56,499 nt of DNA from Acanthamoeba lenticulata. Its lineage: Eukaryota; Discosea; Longamoebia; Acanthamoebidae. The notes under the pieces were generated by a model. The model searched no databases and was not told the origin of the DNA. It saw only the letters and a list, made by a program, of their open reading frames with translations. Of this stretch, positions 12,989 through 22,819 are shown piece after piece (within the stretch, counting starts at the first letter, position 1; each line of letters starts with the position of its first letter). The DNA lies in the NCBI GenBank assembly GCA_002179805.1, contig NAVB01000681.1, positions 1 through 56,499 of the forward strand, written 5' to 3'. The position numbers were made by a program, and so were the translations under genes.

Positions 12989-14535
12989 ATGAAACGCGTC
13001 TATTGCAGTAAAGAACTCTACTGCGAGGAAGTCGAAGTACCACTGCAAAAGAGAGCGCGCGTGCAGCCAACTGCGCCCTGGGACGGCCAGTACGTCGAGG
13101 CCATACACCTTCCACCCGAGCTTTGGTATCACATCTTCACCTTCCTCAAGAACCGAAGCCTGTTTGGCACTACGAGCCTGGTTTGCGCATCTTGGAGGTA
13201 CGCGCAATGCGCGCGATGCTGCGCACTTAGCAGACACTTGACCCTCTACTCCCAGGCGTCTATCGCTGCAAGCCGTAAGAAGCCTTCACTTCAGGAATGA
13301 AAGGTGGGCGCGTAAGGGCACGTCAGGTTGGTGCCTCACTCTGCCTCTTTTGGCTTTTGGAAAAGCAACGTCCTGAACGTCTCCTGCGTCACATCAACAG
13401 AGGACGAGCTTATTAGGCGCTTTTCGTTCATCCGCTCTAACTGCCCCTCTTTGCGGGTGCTACGGCTAGCCTACTCGAACGATCTCCTTCCTTTACTGCC
13501 CCAGAACCTGAGGGAACTCCACTTCACTGGTATGGTTTAGCGCTGCATTGATTGTAACAACAGTATGTTCACTTCCGTTATTGGTTTACAGGCCGCCAAC
13601 AGGCAGATGTATCATCTGCACTGTCTGCAGTGCCCAAGCTGGCCAACTTGCCTCCAACTTTGCGTCGCTTGTCGCTATCATCTCATCTCCAGATCACTGA
13701 CGAAGCCCTGGCGAATCTATGCATGAGCATCGGCGTGCTTAAGGAGCTCACCGTGATGGACGCTTCACTTGTTACCGACATTGGCCTCCGCTCGCTCGTG
13801 TCATCTTTCGAGTCGTCCCTGGAAGTTCTACGGCTTTGTTGCGCTCGATCCATCACCAACGAGGGAGCAGCGCATATTGCGCGCTTGACCAACCTCACGA
13901 TACTGAGTCTACCCTGCTCGTCTCTCTCGGTCGTTGGCGTCCAGAGCCTCGCATCACTGCCCCGTCTCAGCAAGCTCAACCTGGCCTACAGCAAGCGCAT
14001 CACGGACCGCGCGCTCAAGCGTCTGCCTCGCTCGCTGCGTTCTCTCGACCTCACGGCGACGCTGATTACCGATCGCGGCTTGCAGTACTTGTCAGTTAAC
14101 CCTACCATGGGGCCGACATCTGTTTGTCCTTCGCCTCCGCCGCTACTCTCGCCCTCGCTTTCCTTTTCGTCGGCGCTTCGGTTCTACCACAAGACCGCCA
14201 CACCTGCGACTTCTCAGCCGCCGAGCTTTGCCGTTTGTCTGGCGCCGCGGGCGTCCAGTTTCTACTCCTCGCACCTGAACCAGAAGATGACGCAGCAACT
14301 GCCCCACTTGACCAAGCTTAAGCTCAGTGAGTGCTTCATCACTGATGAGGGTATCGGATTCTTGCGTCCCTACCTTCAGTCGCTCACCACTCTCAAGCTC
14401 TCGTCGACTCTCATTTCGAGCGCCTGTGGACATGCCCTTCGCTCCTTCCGCTCTCTCGGCACTCTCGAGTTCTCTGATTGTGTCGGTGCTTGTCCACCTT
14501 CCTTTCCTGATTCCTATCTGCCTTCTTGTTGTTAA
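12989..14535 (+). CDS. F-box and leucine-rich-repeat protein (FBXL-like)
   Basis: Probably a substrate receptor of an SCF ubiquitin ligase. An F-box is encoded by exon 1 (LPPELWYHIFTFLKNRSL followed by LVCASWR, residues about 40-75). It is followed by at least nine leucine-rich repeats, for example SLRVLRLAYSNDL, NLRELHFTG, LKELTVMDASLVTDIGL, LTILSLPCSSLSVVGV, LSKLNLAYSKRITDRAL, LRSLDLTATLITDRGL and LTKLKLSECFITDEGI. These are of the AMN1/FBXL cysteine-containing subtype. Introns interrupt after the F-box, near 13535-13590, and probably at about 14092-14260, where a Ser/Pro-rich stretch breaks the repeat pattern. The 3' end is uncertain: reading through gives a stop at 14533-14535, while an intron ending CTCTCCGCAG near 14550 would move it to 14592. 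Confidence 0.78.
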
Positions 14536-14797
14536 CCCTTCTCTCCGCAGTGTAATGTCACTCCTACGTTTCCCGTTCCTTCACACGACTGACGGCCAAC
14601 TGCTGACGCGTTGCATGAGACCTGCTCGCTTCCGGCATATCCGTTTCTCTCCTTTCCTTCCTCTCTCGTCTGTACATATCGCCTTCTTGCACAACACGAG
14701 CCGATCGCTCTACTCTCTCGCTTCTCGGGGTTAGTTTTGTCGAGTTTTCTAGTGCTGGGGACAAACACACGCGTTGTTTGCACACGGAGCGAGAGAG

Positions 14798-15466
14798 ATG
14801 GACAGCAAGGGCAAGGTCTACGTGAGTTCGGTCATTGAGGGACCTATTGAGGCGGTTTGGTCGCGCATCTGCGGCTTCGCCGACGGCTCGTGGATGCCAG
14901 GCATTTCTGCTAGTGGCTACGTCGGTAGTTCGTTCGCATCAATTTTTAATCGTTCGATCTTTGTCACTCAAGATTTTCCATCCTCTCACTCAGATGAAGG
15001 CGTGCCCAAGGCGGACAACGTGATTGGCAAGACCCGCTTTCTGACCTTTGGCGACAAGCAGGTCCACGAGACACTCACGGGCTACTCGGACACGGTAAGT
15101 GCGCAGCGTGCGGCTTGATGAAAGCAGCCTCCTGCTCACGTGGAAAGTGTAGGAGCACTTCTACTCTTATGCTCTGGTCAAGAAGGACGAAGGCCTGTTC
15201 CCGGGCGACTTTGCCAACTACCACGCGCGATTGTCGCTCAAGCGCGTGACGGACAAGAACGCTACCTTTGCTGAGTGGTACACACAGACGCTGCACGCCT
15301 TTTGTCCCTCATGTCACCCGCTTGACGTTGTTGGTGCTGGCGCAGGAGCGCCGAGTTCGACGCGGAAGCCGCGAGTGTGGAGGCGTTGGAGCGATTTGTA
15401 GCGCGGCAAGTGTTTGGTGGCTCCTTCAACAACCTCAAGCTCACCTTCAACTCGGCCGTCCACTGA
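14798..15466 (+). CDS. SRPBCC-fold (polyketide cyclase/START-like) lipid-binding protein
   Basis: A small protein of about 160 residues from four in-phase exons: MDSKGKVYVSSVIEGPIE (first strand and helix), then DEGVPKADNVIGKTRFLTFG, EHFYSYALVKKDEGLFPG and the C-terminal helix SAEFDAEAASVEALERFV, ending NSAVH (TGA 15464-15466). The order of strand, VWSRICGFADGSWMPG, G-x-R-x-L-T-F-G, HETLTGYSD, and final EALERFVARQVF helix is typical of the polyketide_cyc2/Bet-v-1-like SRPBCC fold, which encloses a hydrophobic ligand. Ligand and role are unknown. It is probably cytosolic, with no signal peptide or membrane segment. Confidence 0.8.
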
Positions 15467-15847
15467 CTTTTACCAAGCCGGGCAAAAAACAACACTTCAC
15501 AAACTCGAGGCTGTCACAACGTGCGGGCACAACAAAGGAACATGTTAAAAGTGTGCCCACGAGAAATCGAAGAAACGAGAGGTGGCCGCAGTGCAAGGAT
15601 TGGCTAAAAACAAGCTCTAATGCGCGTTGCTCGAAATAGCTTCCGCGAAAACACAGACGGAAACGGAAATCAGGGGAGAGATTGAGGGAGAGAACGCGCA
15701 CGATCGGGGAGAATGGGAGCGTGTGCGATCAAAGATGAAGCTGCAGATTGTGTGTAAAGGGAATATTCGGAGTATATATTTGTCTATGTACAAATGTTCA
15801 GTGAGATTATGGTGCTCTAGAGTACACGATCAACAATCGCCCGAGAT
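15467..15847. other. intergenic spacer, convergent gene ends
   Basis: A 381-bp gap between two convergent stop codons. It is A-rich on the + strand. I see no RNA gene, repeat or convincing reading frame. Confidence 0.6.
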
Positions 15848-16240
15848 TTAGGCCGCCTGGGCGTCGGCGTTGGGTGCGGAGGCGTCTTCTTCGTCTTCGG
15901 TCGCGGTCTCGGTGGCTTCAATCGCTGCCGCGCGGTTTTGGATCATACTGTGGCGCGCGCGCATCGACTTCTGAGGCGGTTCCGCGCGCACGAGCACGGC
16001 GTTGGTCCTCTTGCGCTTCCGGCGAGGCGAGGTATCGTTGTCCTGTTGCTCGACGATTCCATCTTCCAGTGTCATCTTGTCCACCAGCGCTATCATGGCA
16101 GCTGAATCGTCAGTGGGCGAGCTTTCGGCACTGTGGGCGGAGCGTCGCCTCGCCAATCGCTGCGAGATTTGTGATGCGAGATAGCCACTACGAAGCGGCG
16201 AGGGACGCGTGGAGGTGGGCCGGGACAGGACGAGCGTCAT
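15848..16240 (-). CDS. small basic, probably nuclear hypothetical protein
   Basis: A single open exon gives about 130 residues from MTLVLSRP (ATG at 16240) to ...NADAQAA (TAA 15848-15850). It holds a basic cluster SPRRKRKR that looks like a nuclear localisation signal, a short acidic C-terminus, and Arg/Ser-rich sequence between. There are no recognised domains. In-frame ATG codons continue upstream to 16423, but that sequence is low in coding character. It could be a real small nuclear protein or a chance GC-rich frame; the amino-acid mix and acidic tail favour a gene. Confidence 0.4.
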   Translation of the reverse strand: MTLVLSRPTSTRPSPLRSGYLASQISQRLARRRSAHSAESSPTDDSAAMIALVDKMTLEDGIVEQQDNDTSPRRKRKRTNAVLVRAEPPQKSMRARHSMIQNRAAAIEATETATEDEEDASAPNADAQAA

Positions 16241-16829
16241 CTTTCTGAAGAATGGGACTCGAAAATGTGGAGAGAGATGGGAGTGGAGTGTGCGGTGTGG
16301 TGTGGGCACTCGTGGCGCTGCTCTGCTCGGCTCCGAGTGGCGAAGTGGGTATGCGGTTTGGCTGCAGCTGGTTACGCCTTGTCCCTGCGTCTCGTTGCCT
16401 AAATTCACGTTGACGACGTACACGTCGCTCGCCTGTCGCTTTTCGTTATTTTGGTTGCTTCCTTTCTTTCTTTTTCACGGTTTCGGTGTCATCTTGCGAG
16501 GTGACCCTCCGAGGAGGTTTCCTTGGCACTTGGAAATGGATATCTTTTGTGTTCATTTTTGGCGTTTATTACAAATATTTAGCAATTCTTGGCACGGTCA
16601 TGTTGGTGCCTATTCTTGTTGGGGATAACTCCTTGCTTTGGTTGCGCCGCCGAACATAGCGGGCCAGGCCAGGTGGCGGCAACCGGAGTGCCCCCGCATC
16701 AGAGACGTTTAGTGGCATCACCATGACCCCGTGCCTGGCGGAGCTGACATGTCCATCAAGGTGAGTGCGTGGGCTCGCCAGTGGGCCGCCACCGCCCTCG
16801 CGTACGTGCGCGCGAGCGTCCTGTGTGCG
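16241..16829. other. intergenic spacer
   Basis: 589 bp between the small basic gene's start and the stop of the minus-strand TraB gene. The middle (16440-16620) is T-rich. I see no RNA gene and no reading frame with protein-like composition. Confidence 0.5.
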
Positions 16830-18093
16830 TCACGACGTGAGGCTAGCCGCATGCCGGAGGCTGAAGCGAACAACCGGGAAGACGGCGCCGTACCGCGTTG
16901 TGTCCTTGCCCTCGTCCACGGTGGTGCGCCACAGCGCGTAAGGCGCCGTTTTGTATTCGTCCCACATGTGAATGATCCCCGCCTGTGGTAAGAGCACAAC
17001 TCATACACAACACACACGGAGTCACATTGTGTCAGTGTCCGGAAGGCCGCCTTGAGGCCGTGCTCGGCGCGGCGAGCTGTGTACCAAATGTAGCATTCCA
17101 AACACGCCCACCACGCTCGTGCCGGGCGCCTCTCGCAAGGCCTTCACGAAGAACAGCTCACGCTCCACGCTGCTCATGTAGATCCGATGCATCTACGCCA
17201 GTGTTCAGACGTGAGCCGGCAGCATTTCTGGGACTCAACGCGCAAGAGACGAGGGCATGGCTCACCAGCGGGAAGTAGCGCCCAAAGAAGATGCGGTCGT
17301 CCCACGCGAGAAGATGGTGCGTGCGGCAGACGAGGTCGCCCAGCCGGACGAGCGGCAGCACGACATGGCGGTACATCGGAGCAGACGCGCGTAGAAGCAG
17401 CGTGGGTTGCGTTTCGGTCCGATCGACATCATCACTGAACGCCGGCAGCGCGTCTGGGGCCTCGGCCTCGAAGCCGCCCCAGCGCACTTCGTGGTAAGGC
17501 CGGCCGCGGCGGCCCTCGAGCGAGTCGTGCGTGGGGTTGCCACGCACGAGCTTCACCTGCGTGCAAACACGCGAGTTGGCACTACACCAGCCTGCGGAGG
17601 CAAAGAAGGGGCGCACGCACGCCGTGCTGGTAAGCCCACTGCGACGTAAAGGCGAACTCGCACGATCGTGTTTCGGAGGGCGGCAGCTGGTGATCTAGTG
17701 GATGAAGCGTTAGGCCGAGGAAAGAACAGGACGGTGGCAAAAGGGCGGTAAGCACAAAGGTAGGCGTTCTCAACAACGATCGTGTCGGGGCGCACAGACT
17801 CCAGCACACGTTCCACACATGTGCTGCTTGCCCGAGGCACGCCATGGTGCGTCCCTGAGCGAACAACTCCCGTGAACAAAAGCAGGAAGTGTGCCTAGCG
17901 AGTGAAGGGGGAGGGGCGCACCAACGAGGACAAAGGTACGGTCTTTGCACTGGAAGTGAAGGGCGCGTGGCCACACGAACGGGTCGGAGGGCGACCCGAA
18001 GAGTTCAAGCCCCTTGATTGACGTGCTGAGCCGTCGTTTGTCTCGGAGAGGCCGGGAGCTGCGCCACAGACGCGCTGTGCTCGCCCCTCGCAT
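16830..18093 (-). CDS. TraB-family protein A, possible mitochondrial targeting
   Basis: The start MRGASTARLWRSSRP...RRLSTS is Arg/Ser-rich without acidic residues, like a mitochondrial presequence. TraB hallmarks follow: FVLVG|THHGVPRASS (the first conserved LVGT.H motif, split by an intron) and VLESVRPDTIVVEN (the PD.VV.E motif). A poorly conserved middle is followed by the C-terminal core YMSSVERELFFVKALREA, VVGVFGMLH and GIIHMWDEYK. Exon order and the last two intron positions match the neighbouring paralogue on the other strand. The stop TGA is at 16830-16832, giving ...RHAASLTS. The family (plant and animal TRABD, bacterial TraB/PrgY) includes membrane proteins and proteins linked to mitochondria. 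This copy has no obvious transmembrane helix, so it may be soluble. Its molecular activity is unknown. Confidence 0.75.
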
Positions 18094-18168
18094 TGCAGTA
18101 CAAAAAAAAAAAAGCAAAAACTGGCCAAAACAAAAAAAATAAAAAATATTCTTTTCAGGCTGGCGAGG
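18094..18168. promoter_or_regulatory. 75-bp A-rich bidirectional promoter of the TraB pair
   Basis: Only 75 bp separate the divergent start codons. The + strand is almost pure A with poly-A runs (about 18100-18150), in sharp contrast to the GC-rich exons on both sides. Confidence 0.5.
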
Positions 18169-19638
18169 ATGAGACGGGCCCTCGCGCTGCACGGCCGCAA
18201 GGGCGGGTGGCGACAGTGTGGCACCCACACAGGCACAACCAGGTCGTGGAAATTGCCCCTCGCCTTGTGCAGTCCGTTTGCTACGCAGAGCTGCCACAAG
18301 CTGTTTGACGTGCGGCTCTACGACCAAGAGGATCCACACCTGCGCGATTATGTGTACACGTTCGACTTTGAGGGTCGCACCTTCATCCTCGTCGGTACTC
18401 TTTTTTTTCTATCTCTTGTCGTTTTTCTGCCCTTATGAACACGTGCGAGCACACCGCCAGGCACGAACCACTCGACCCCACGGGCGTCCGCCGAGCTGGC
18501 CCTCCGCGTGCTTGAGCGCGAGAAGCCCGATAGCGTTGTCTCGGAGGCTGTCTTCCCCGGTAGCGTGCTCTACATCGCGCGTGTAGTACTCGTTCAAGTA
18601 GACTGACGTGTCCCGTGCCTACACGACAGAGTCATTCACGCGGTGGCTCCCGCACATGCCCGGGCTGCGAACTGTGATGGAGTTTGTCCCCGTGTGCGAG
18701 TGGGCGCATCTTCACAAGGCCGAGCTGCGTGAGGCACAGCCGTGGCACGCGGAGCACCCCTTCGACAACCACTGGCACCAGAACCACACGCGCTTCGAGT
18801 ACATTCGCTGGGGCAACCAGCAAAACGGGCCGCGTGTGCTCATGCCCGCGGCCAGCAACACCACCGCCAGCAACGGCAATAACAACAACGTTGCGCCCGA
18901 GCCGCTGGCCGAGCCGCCTCGAGTCATGGGAAGCCTGCCACCGCCGGTGCTGAGCCTCCGCGTGGTCGTTGAGCGGCTGCTGCTGTGGTGCCGCTCGCAG
19001 ATGGTCCTGTCCTTGGCCCGGCTGGCCGACCAAGTGACGCAGGGCCACCGAGCGCCTCGGCGCCTTCTCGAGACCATCGAATATCTCTACCACAGGCCCG
19101 AGGTCCTCGTTGTCGCGCCACCACGCGTCCACGACAGCTCGCTCACGTTTGGTTCTATGCTGTGCTTGTTGTGCTTGCTTTTTTGTACAGCTCTATGGGA
19201 GCATGTACCATGAGTCCGGCCTGGAGCGTGATCTCTTCTTCATCAAGGCGCTGCGGGAGGCCCGAGGCCCCAAGGTCGTAGGCGTGTTTGGTTCCCTCCA
19301 CCTTGTACGTAACCATGTGCATGTACATGTGTTTCTGGTCCAAGTTGTAGTTGTTGTTGATGAGCATGCCATTGCAACAACAGAGCGGCGTCATCAACCT
19401 GTGGAACGAGTACGAGCGGGCCCCCTACGACGCGTGGCGCGCGACCGCCGATGGTGGAAAGGACGATTCTCGGTACTCAGCCGTGCTTGTGTTGGACATG
19501 TACGACGCAGGCCACTCATGGCACCTTTGCAGGGCATTGTACGCGCGGTATCGCCGAACAGTGGACGGGTGGGAGTGGTGCGAGGTTCGGCGACGGCGCG
19601 GACAGTTGTGTGCAAGGTGGCTACCACTGGCAACATAA
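18169..19638 (+). CDS. TraB-family protein B, divergent paralogue
   Basis: The start MRRALALHGRKGG is basic. Exon 1 ends in FEGRTFILVG and joins in phase to TNHSTPRASAELALRVL and EKPDSVVSE. These are the same LVGT.H and PD.VV.E motifs as in paralogue A, interrupted at the same point. The middle exon (from about 18630) has an Asn-rich stretch NTTASNGNNNN and a Pro-rich segment. The C-terminal exons read YGSMYHESGLERDLFFIKAL, KVVGVFGSLH and GVINLWNEYERAPYDAW, then extend further than paralogue A to TAA 19636-19638. The shared, diverged sequence and shared intron positions show an inverted duplication. It is probably targeted to the same compartment as A. The junction before YGSMYHES was placed at PPR|LYGSM and is tentative. 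Confidence 0.75.
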
Positions 19639-19723
19639 ACGGACGTGGAAGAAATGAAACGTCATAATTGAACAGACAAGTCGTGGGCTTCTCTTGTTGG
19701 AAAAGGCACTGCAAGCAAAAATT

Positions 19724-19795
19724 TTCCGCTGCCGGGAATCGAACCCGGGGCGCATGGGTGAGAACCATAAATGTTACCGACTACACCACAGCGGA
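19724..19795 (-). tRNA. tRNA-Glu (CTC)
   Basis: A 72-nt gene with a perfect 7-bp acceptor stem (TCCGCTG/CAGCGGA). The A box is GTGGTGTAGTCGG, the anticodon loop TTCTCAC (anticodon CTC) and the B box GGTTCGATTCC. There is no intron. Sequence outside the stem is AT-rich. Confidence 0.95.
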
Positions 19796-19903
19796 TTTCT
19801 GCTTTACTATCAGAGAAGCATGGTGTTACAAATCTACAACAGGAGATTAAGGAAATAAAACAAAATGATTGCGATATTGTTAAGTCTTCCGTGGATACAA
19901 TAA

Positions 19904-19976
19904 GCCGGCCTAGCTCAGTCGGTAGAGCGCAAGACTCTTAATCTTGTGGTCGTGGGTTCGAGCCCCACGGTCGGCT
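19904..19976 (+). tRNA. tRNA-Lys (CTT)
   Basis: A 73-nt gene with acceptor stem GCCGGCC/GGTCGGC including one G-T pair. The A box is TAGCTCAGTCGG, the anticodon loop ACTCTTAAT (anticodon CTT) and the B box GGTTCGAGCCC. No intron. The base in the discriminator position appears to be T, which is unusual for tRNA-Lys. Confidence 0.95.
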
Positions 19977-20118
19977 ATCCTGTTTTCTCCGATCAGATCT
20001 GCGATCTGGGGAGTTTCTGGATAGATCGTTTTGCTCATTTAATCACTTACAGCTTTGCGTGTGCCCGACACTGGCAACGTACTTTGCTTACTTCCTTGCC
20101 TGGCAAGCGTCCACCAAC

Positions 20119-21012
20119 ATGACCGCGTTTACCGCGCCAAACACAGGCGAACTCACTGATTTGAATGACCGCGAGGAAAGGGTGCGAAAGAGGGAGGCTG
20201 CACTGAAAGAGCAGGAGGACCTCATGGAGGAGAACCGACGCAAGGCCATGAATCGAATAACGCTCAACCTTCGGGGGCGGCTCTTCACCACCTCCAAGCA
20301 GACCCTACTCCGCTTTAGTAACTCCTTCTTCTCCGCCATGTTGGCTCACGACCGCTGGCAGCCCGATGCTGATGGTGCCTACTTCATCGACCGTAACCCA
20401 GAGAACTTCGATCGAATTCTGGACTATCTCGCCGACGGTGACGATCTTGACGTGCGTGGGTTGGACGAGTACGCTCAGAACAAGCTCCGAAAGGAGTGTG
20501 AGTTCTATCTTCTCTTTAGTGGCGAGAAGGACAAGCTCCAAAAGGATCTCTCTGGTGATGACGACGAGCCAGGCCTTCGCTGGGATAAAAAATTCTGTGG
20601 CCTAGGCTTGAATAGATCCAAAAAGACCGTGAAGAAGGCTGGCCTGACGGGCTGGAACGCGGCAGCATTGGGAACACACAGCGTCTCCCAGTTCTCCATC
20701 AGAGCCCTCGGCTTCGTCATGGTGGGCTTCGCGCCTCGCACGAATTTCAACCCCAACGGATGGAACTGTGGCAGCGGCTACTACCTCCACCTCAGAACAG
20801 GGGCTCTGAAAAGTGTTCAGGGGAACGTCAAAGGCTACGCGCAAGCTTGCACCGACGGCGATGTGGTGACAGCGCGCTACAACGCGGACACCAAGGAGAT
20901 CAGCTTCGCCCGAAACGATGTGGATCTGGGCGTGGCCTTCCGTGGTGTTCCCGAAGGGCTGTTCCCTTCAGTCGAGTGTTACGACACTGGCGCTGTTGTT
21001 AGCTTTGTGTGA
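20119..21012 (+). CDS. BTB/POZ (T1-type) plus SPRY-like domain protein
   Basis: A single-exon gene. Residues about 15-45 form a charged coiled coil (REERVRKREAALKEQEDL). A KCTD/K-channel-tetramerisation-type BTB domain follows (RITLNLRGRLFTTSKQTLLR, FFSAMLAHDRWQPDADG, YFIDRNPENFDRILDYL). The C-terminal half (about 165-298) is SPRY/B30.2-like: GFVMVGFAPRTNFNPNGWNC, GSGYYLHL, DGDVVTARYNADTKEISFA and GLFPSVECYDTGAVVSF. T1-BTB proteins oligomerise and often serve as Cullin-3 adaptors, with the SPRY part binding a client; that role is inferred. The start at 20119 puts MTAFTAPN first; an in-frame ATG at 20059 would add a hydrophobic leader. Confidence 0.85.
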   Translation: MTAFTAPNTGELTDLNDREERVRKREAALKEQEDLMEENRRKAMNRITLNLRGRLFTTSKQTLLRFSNSFFSAMLAHDRWQPDADGAYFIDRNPENFDRILDYLADGDDLDVRGLDEYAQNKLRKECEFYLLFSGEKDKLQKDLSGDDDEPGLRWDKKFCGLGLNRSKKTVKKAGLTGWNAAALGTHSVSQFSIRALGFVMVGFAPRTNFNPNGWNCGSGYYLHLRTGALKSVQGNVKGYAQACTDGDVVTARYNADTKEISFARNDVDLGVAFRGVPEGLFPSVECYDTGAVVSFV

Positions 21013-21065
21013 GTGCTGCTACTTTCATCAACGCAGCATCCTGTTTTATGTTGACCTTGTTCCGT

Positions 21066-22746
21066 TCATGACTTTGGTGTGAGGATGGCGCGGAGGTGAG
21101 CCCGCAGCTTGTCGAGAGCGACACTCATGTCAGCCCGACCAAAGCCCAGCCGGAAGTGGTCAGCATAGGCCGCGTCGTAGCACGAACCTGGCAACAGCAG
21201 CACGCCTGTGTCGACCATATCAGCGTCATCGCCATCATGAGGGGTGTCTCTGTAAAGTGGATGAGAAAGGGGACATGAGGGTACCCTGCTTGATGACCAA
21301 ATCCTCGCAAAAAACCTCCATGAGCGAACGCGGCGGCTCGTCTGCCTGGGCAGTAGGCTGCGCCACCGAGCTGAGATAGGCCTTGAGCTCCGGCGTGAAG
21401 CGCAGTCGCGGGAAGCCCGTGGCCCCGCCCGTGGGCCGCACCTAAAGAGCCCAAAGAATCAACAAAGAAAGTACAGCGGCATGGCGAAGAGTACTTCTTA
21501 CCCACGAGAGCACGGATGCGAATTCTTCAAAGAACGCATCAAGGAGCGCCAGATTGCGCCGCGTGATGGCGCTGGTGCGGTCCAGCACAGCGGTCCGGTT
21601 GTTGAGCGCGACCACGCTCAGATACTCGCTCGTACCGCTGCTGCAGATCGATGTGTAGTCTTTCAGCTGCGCCATCGCGCTGCGAGCCTCCCGCCATCGC
21701 GTGGCCACCCAGCCTGCGCCGCGCGCGAGCGTCCCAAATCAAATGAGAAGGCGGAAGAGGGGCCACGGCCGTGGCTCGACGTCGGGGGCGGGATTCGAAC
21801 CGATGCGCAGGCCGGCCATGCCGAACGACTTGGACATGACGCCCAGCGAGACGGCCTTGTCAAGGAGGTCGCACATGGGCCGCAGCTCAGTAGGTCGATG
21901 AGCAAGGAAGCGATAGACCTCGTCGGAGAAGACGAAGATGTCGTACTGGCGCGCGAGGTCCACGATCCGGCGTTGTGTGTCCTCGTCCATGCAGTAGCCC
22001 GTCGGGTTGTGTGGGCAGTTGACGACAATGCCAGCCACCTGCATCATCAACATCAGCCACGCGACCCAAACAGACCCACATGACATAATGGTCGTCGGGG
22101 ACTTACCGGTGTCTGCTGACCGTCGGCCGCAGGGCCGTTGCGCTTTTGCAGAAGAGCCTCAAGGAAGTCCAGGTCGAGCGCCCAGCCGCCCTCCTGCGTC
22201 GTTTGCCACTTGATGACCTCACAGCCCGAGGCTTCCGCCAGCTGTAGCAGCACCACAAAGTCAGTTGCCTCGAACTCGTCGCGATGAAGGCCAGCGCTCC
22301 TGAGAGGGCGGAAGTTCACGTGCTTGGAAGAGGGACTCGTAGGCCGGGTAGTGAACCACCACGGCCTGGCCACGCTTGAGGACGGCCGTGAAGAACAAGA
22401 AGATGGCCTCCTCGGCGCCGGCTGTCACAAACACGTCCTCCGCTTCGATCTTCTCGTAGAGCTCGGCCACGACAGCTCGCAAGGCCGGCAAACCCAACGT
22501 TTCTGGTCAAATTAGAAGATGAGTGAGTGATTTGATCAATTTGTCAAGTGTCGGCAGAGGCAAGTGCCCACCCGTGTAACCGAGCCTGAGGTCGAGGAGG
22601 CCCTGAAGTGCATTATCCGGCTGCGGGTCGAGTGCGAGCAGGTCGCGAACGGAGAGGGTCTCGCTGTCGCTGCTGCAGAGCGAGTGTTGCACAGCGAACT
22701 CGTAGCGGGCGAACCATCGCTCGAGCTTGAACGCTGCCACTTCCAT
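21066..22746 (-). CDS. PLP-dependent aminotransferase, class I/II
   Basis: A fold-type I enzyme in several exons, starting MEVAAFKLERWFARYEFAV (ATG 22746). Visible motifs are FVTAGAEEAIFLFF (cofactor phosphate-binding region), YPAYESLFQ, the Asn of NCPHNPTGYCMDE, the Asp/Tyr of FSDEVYR that contact PLP, and the Schiff-base lysine in MSKSFGMAGLRIG. The small domain ends LLLPGSCYDAAYADHFRLGFG, with TGA at 21066-21068. It transfers amino groups between an amino acid and a 2-oxo acid in the cytosol (no presequence); the substrate cannot be assigned. Introns lie after LDLRLGYTG, YESLFQ, GLRIG and others. The class is certain, and exact junctions are by eye. Confidence 0.88.
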
Positions 22747-22819
22747 CTTTATGCTTTGTCGGGGCGAGAGACGAAGAAGAAATAATAATAAGAAAACACA
22801 ACTGCCCCGTCCACGATTT

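Noticed and set aside
21780..21830. A GGTTCGAATCC sequence on the minus strand like a tRNA B box
   Set aside because: It is at the GLRIG exon end of the aminotransferase, and there is no A box, acceptor stem or cloverleaf around it.
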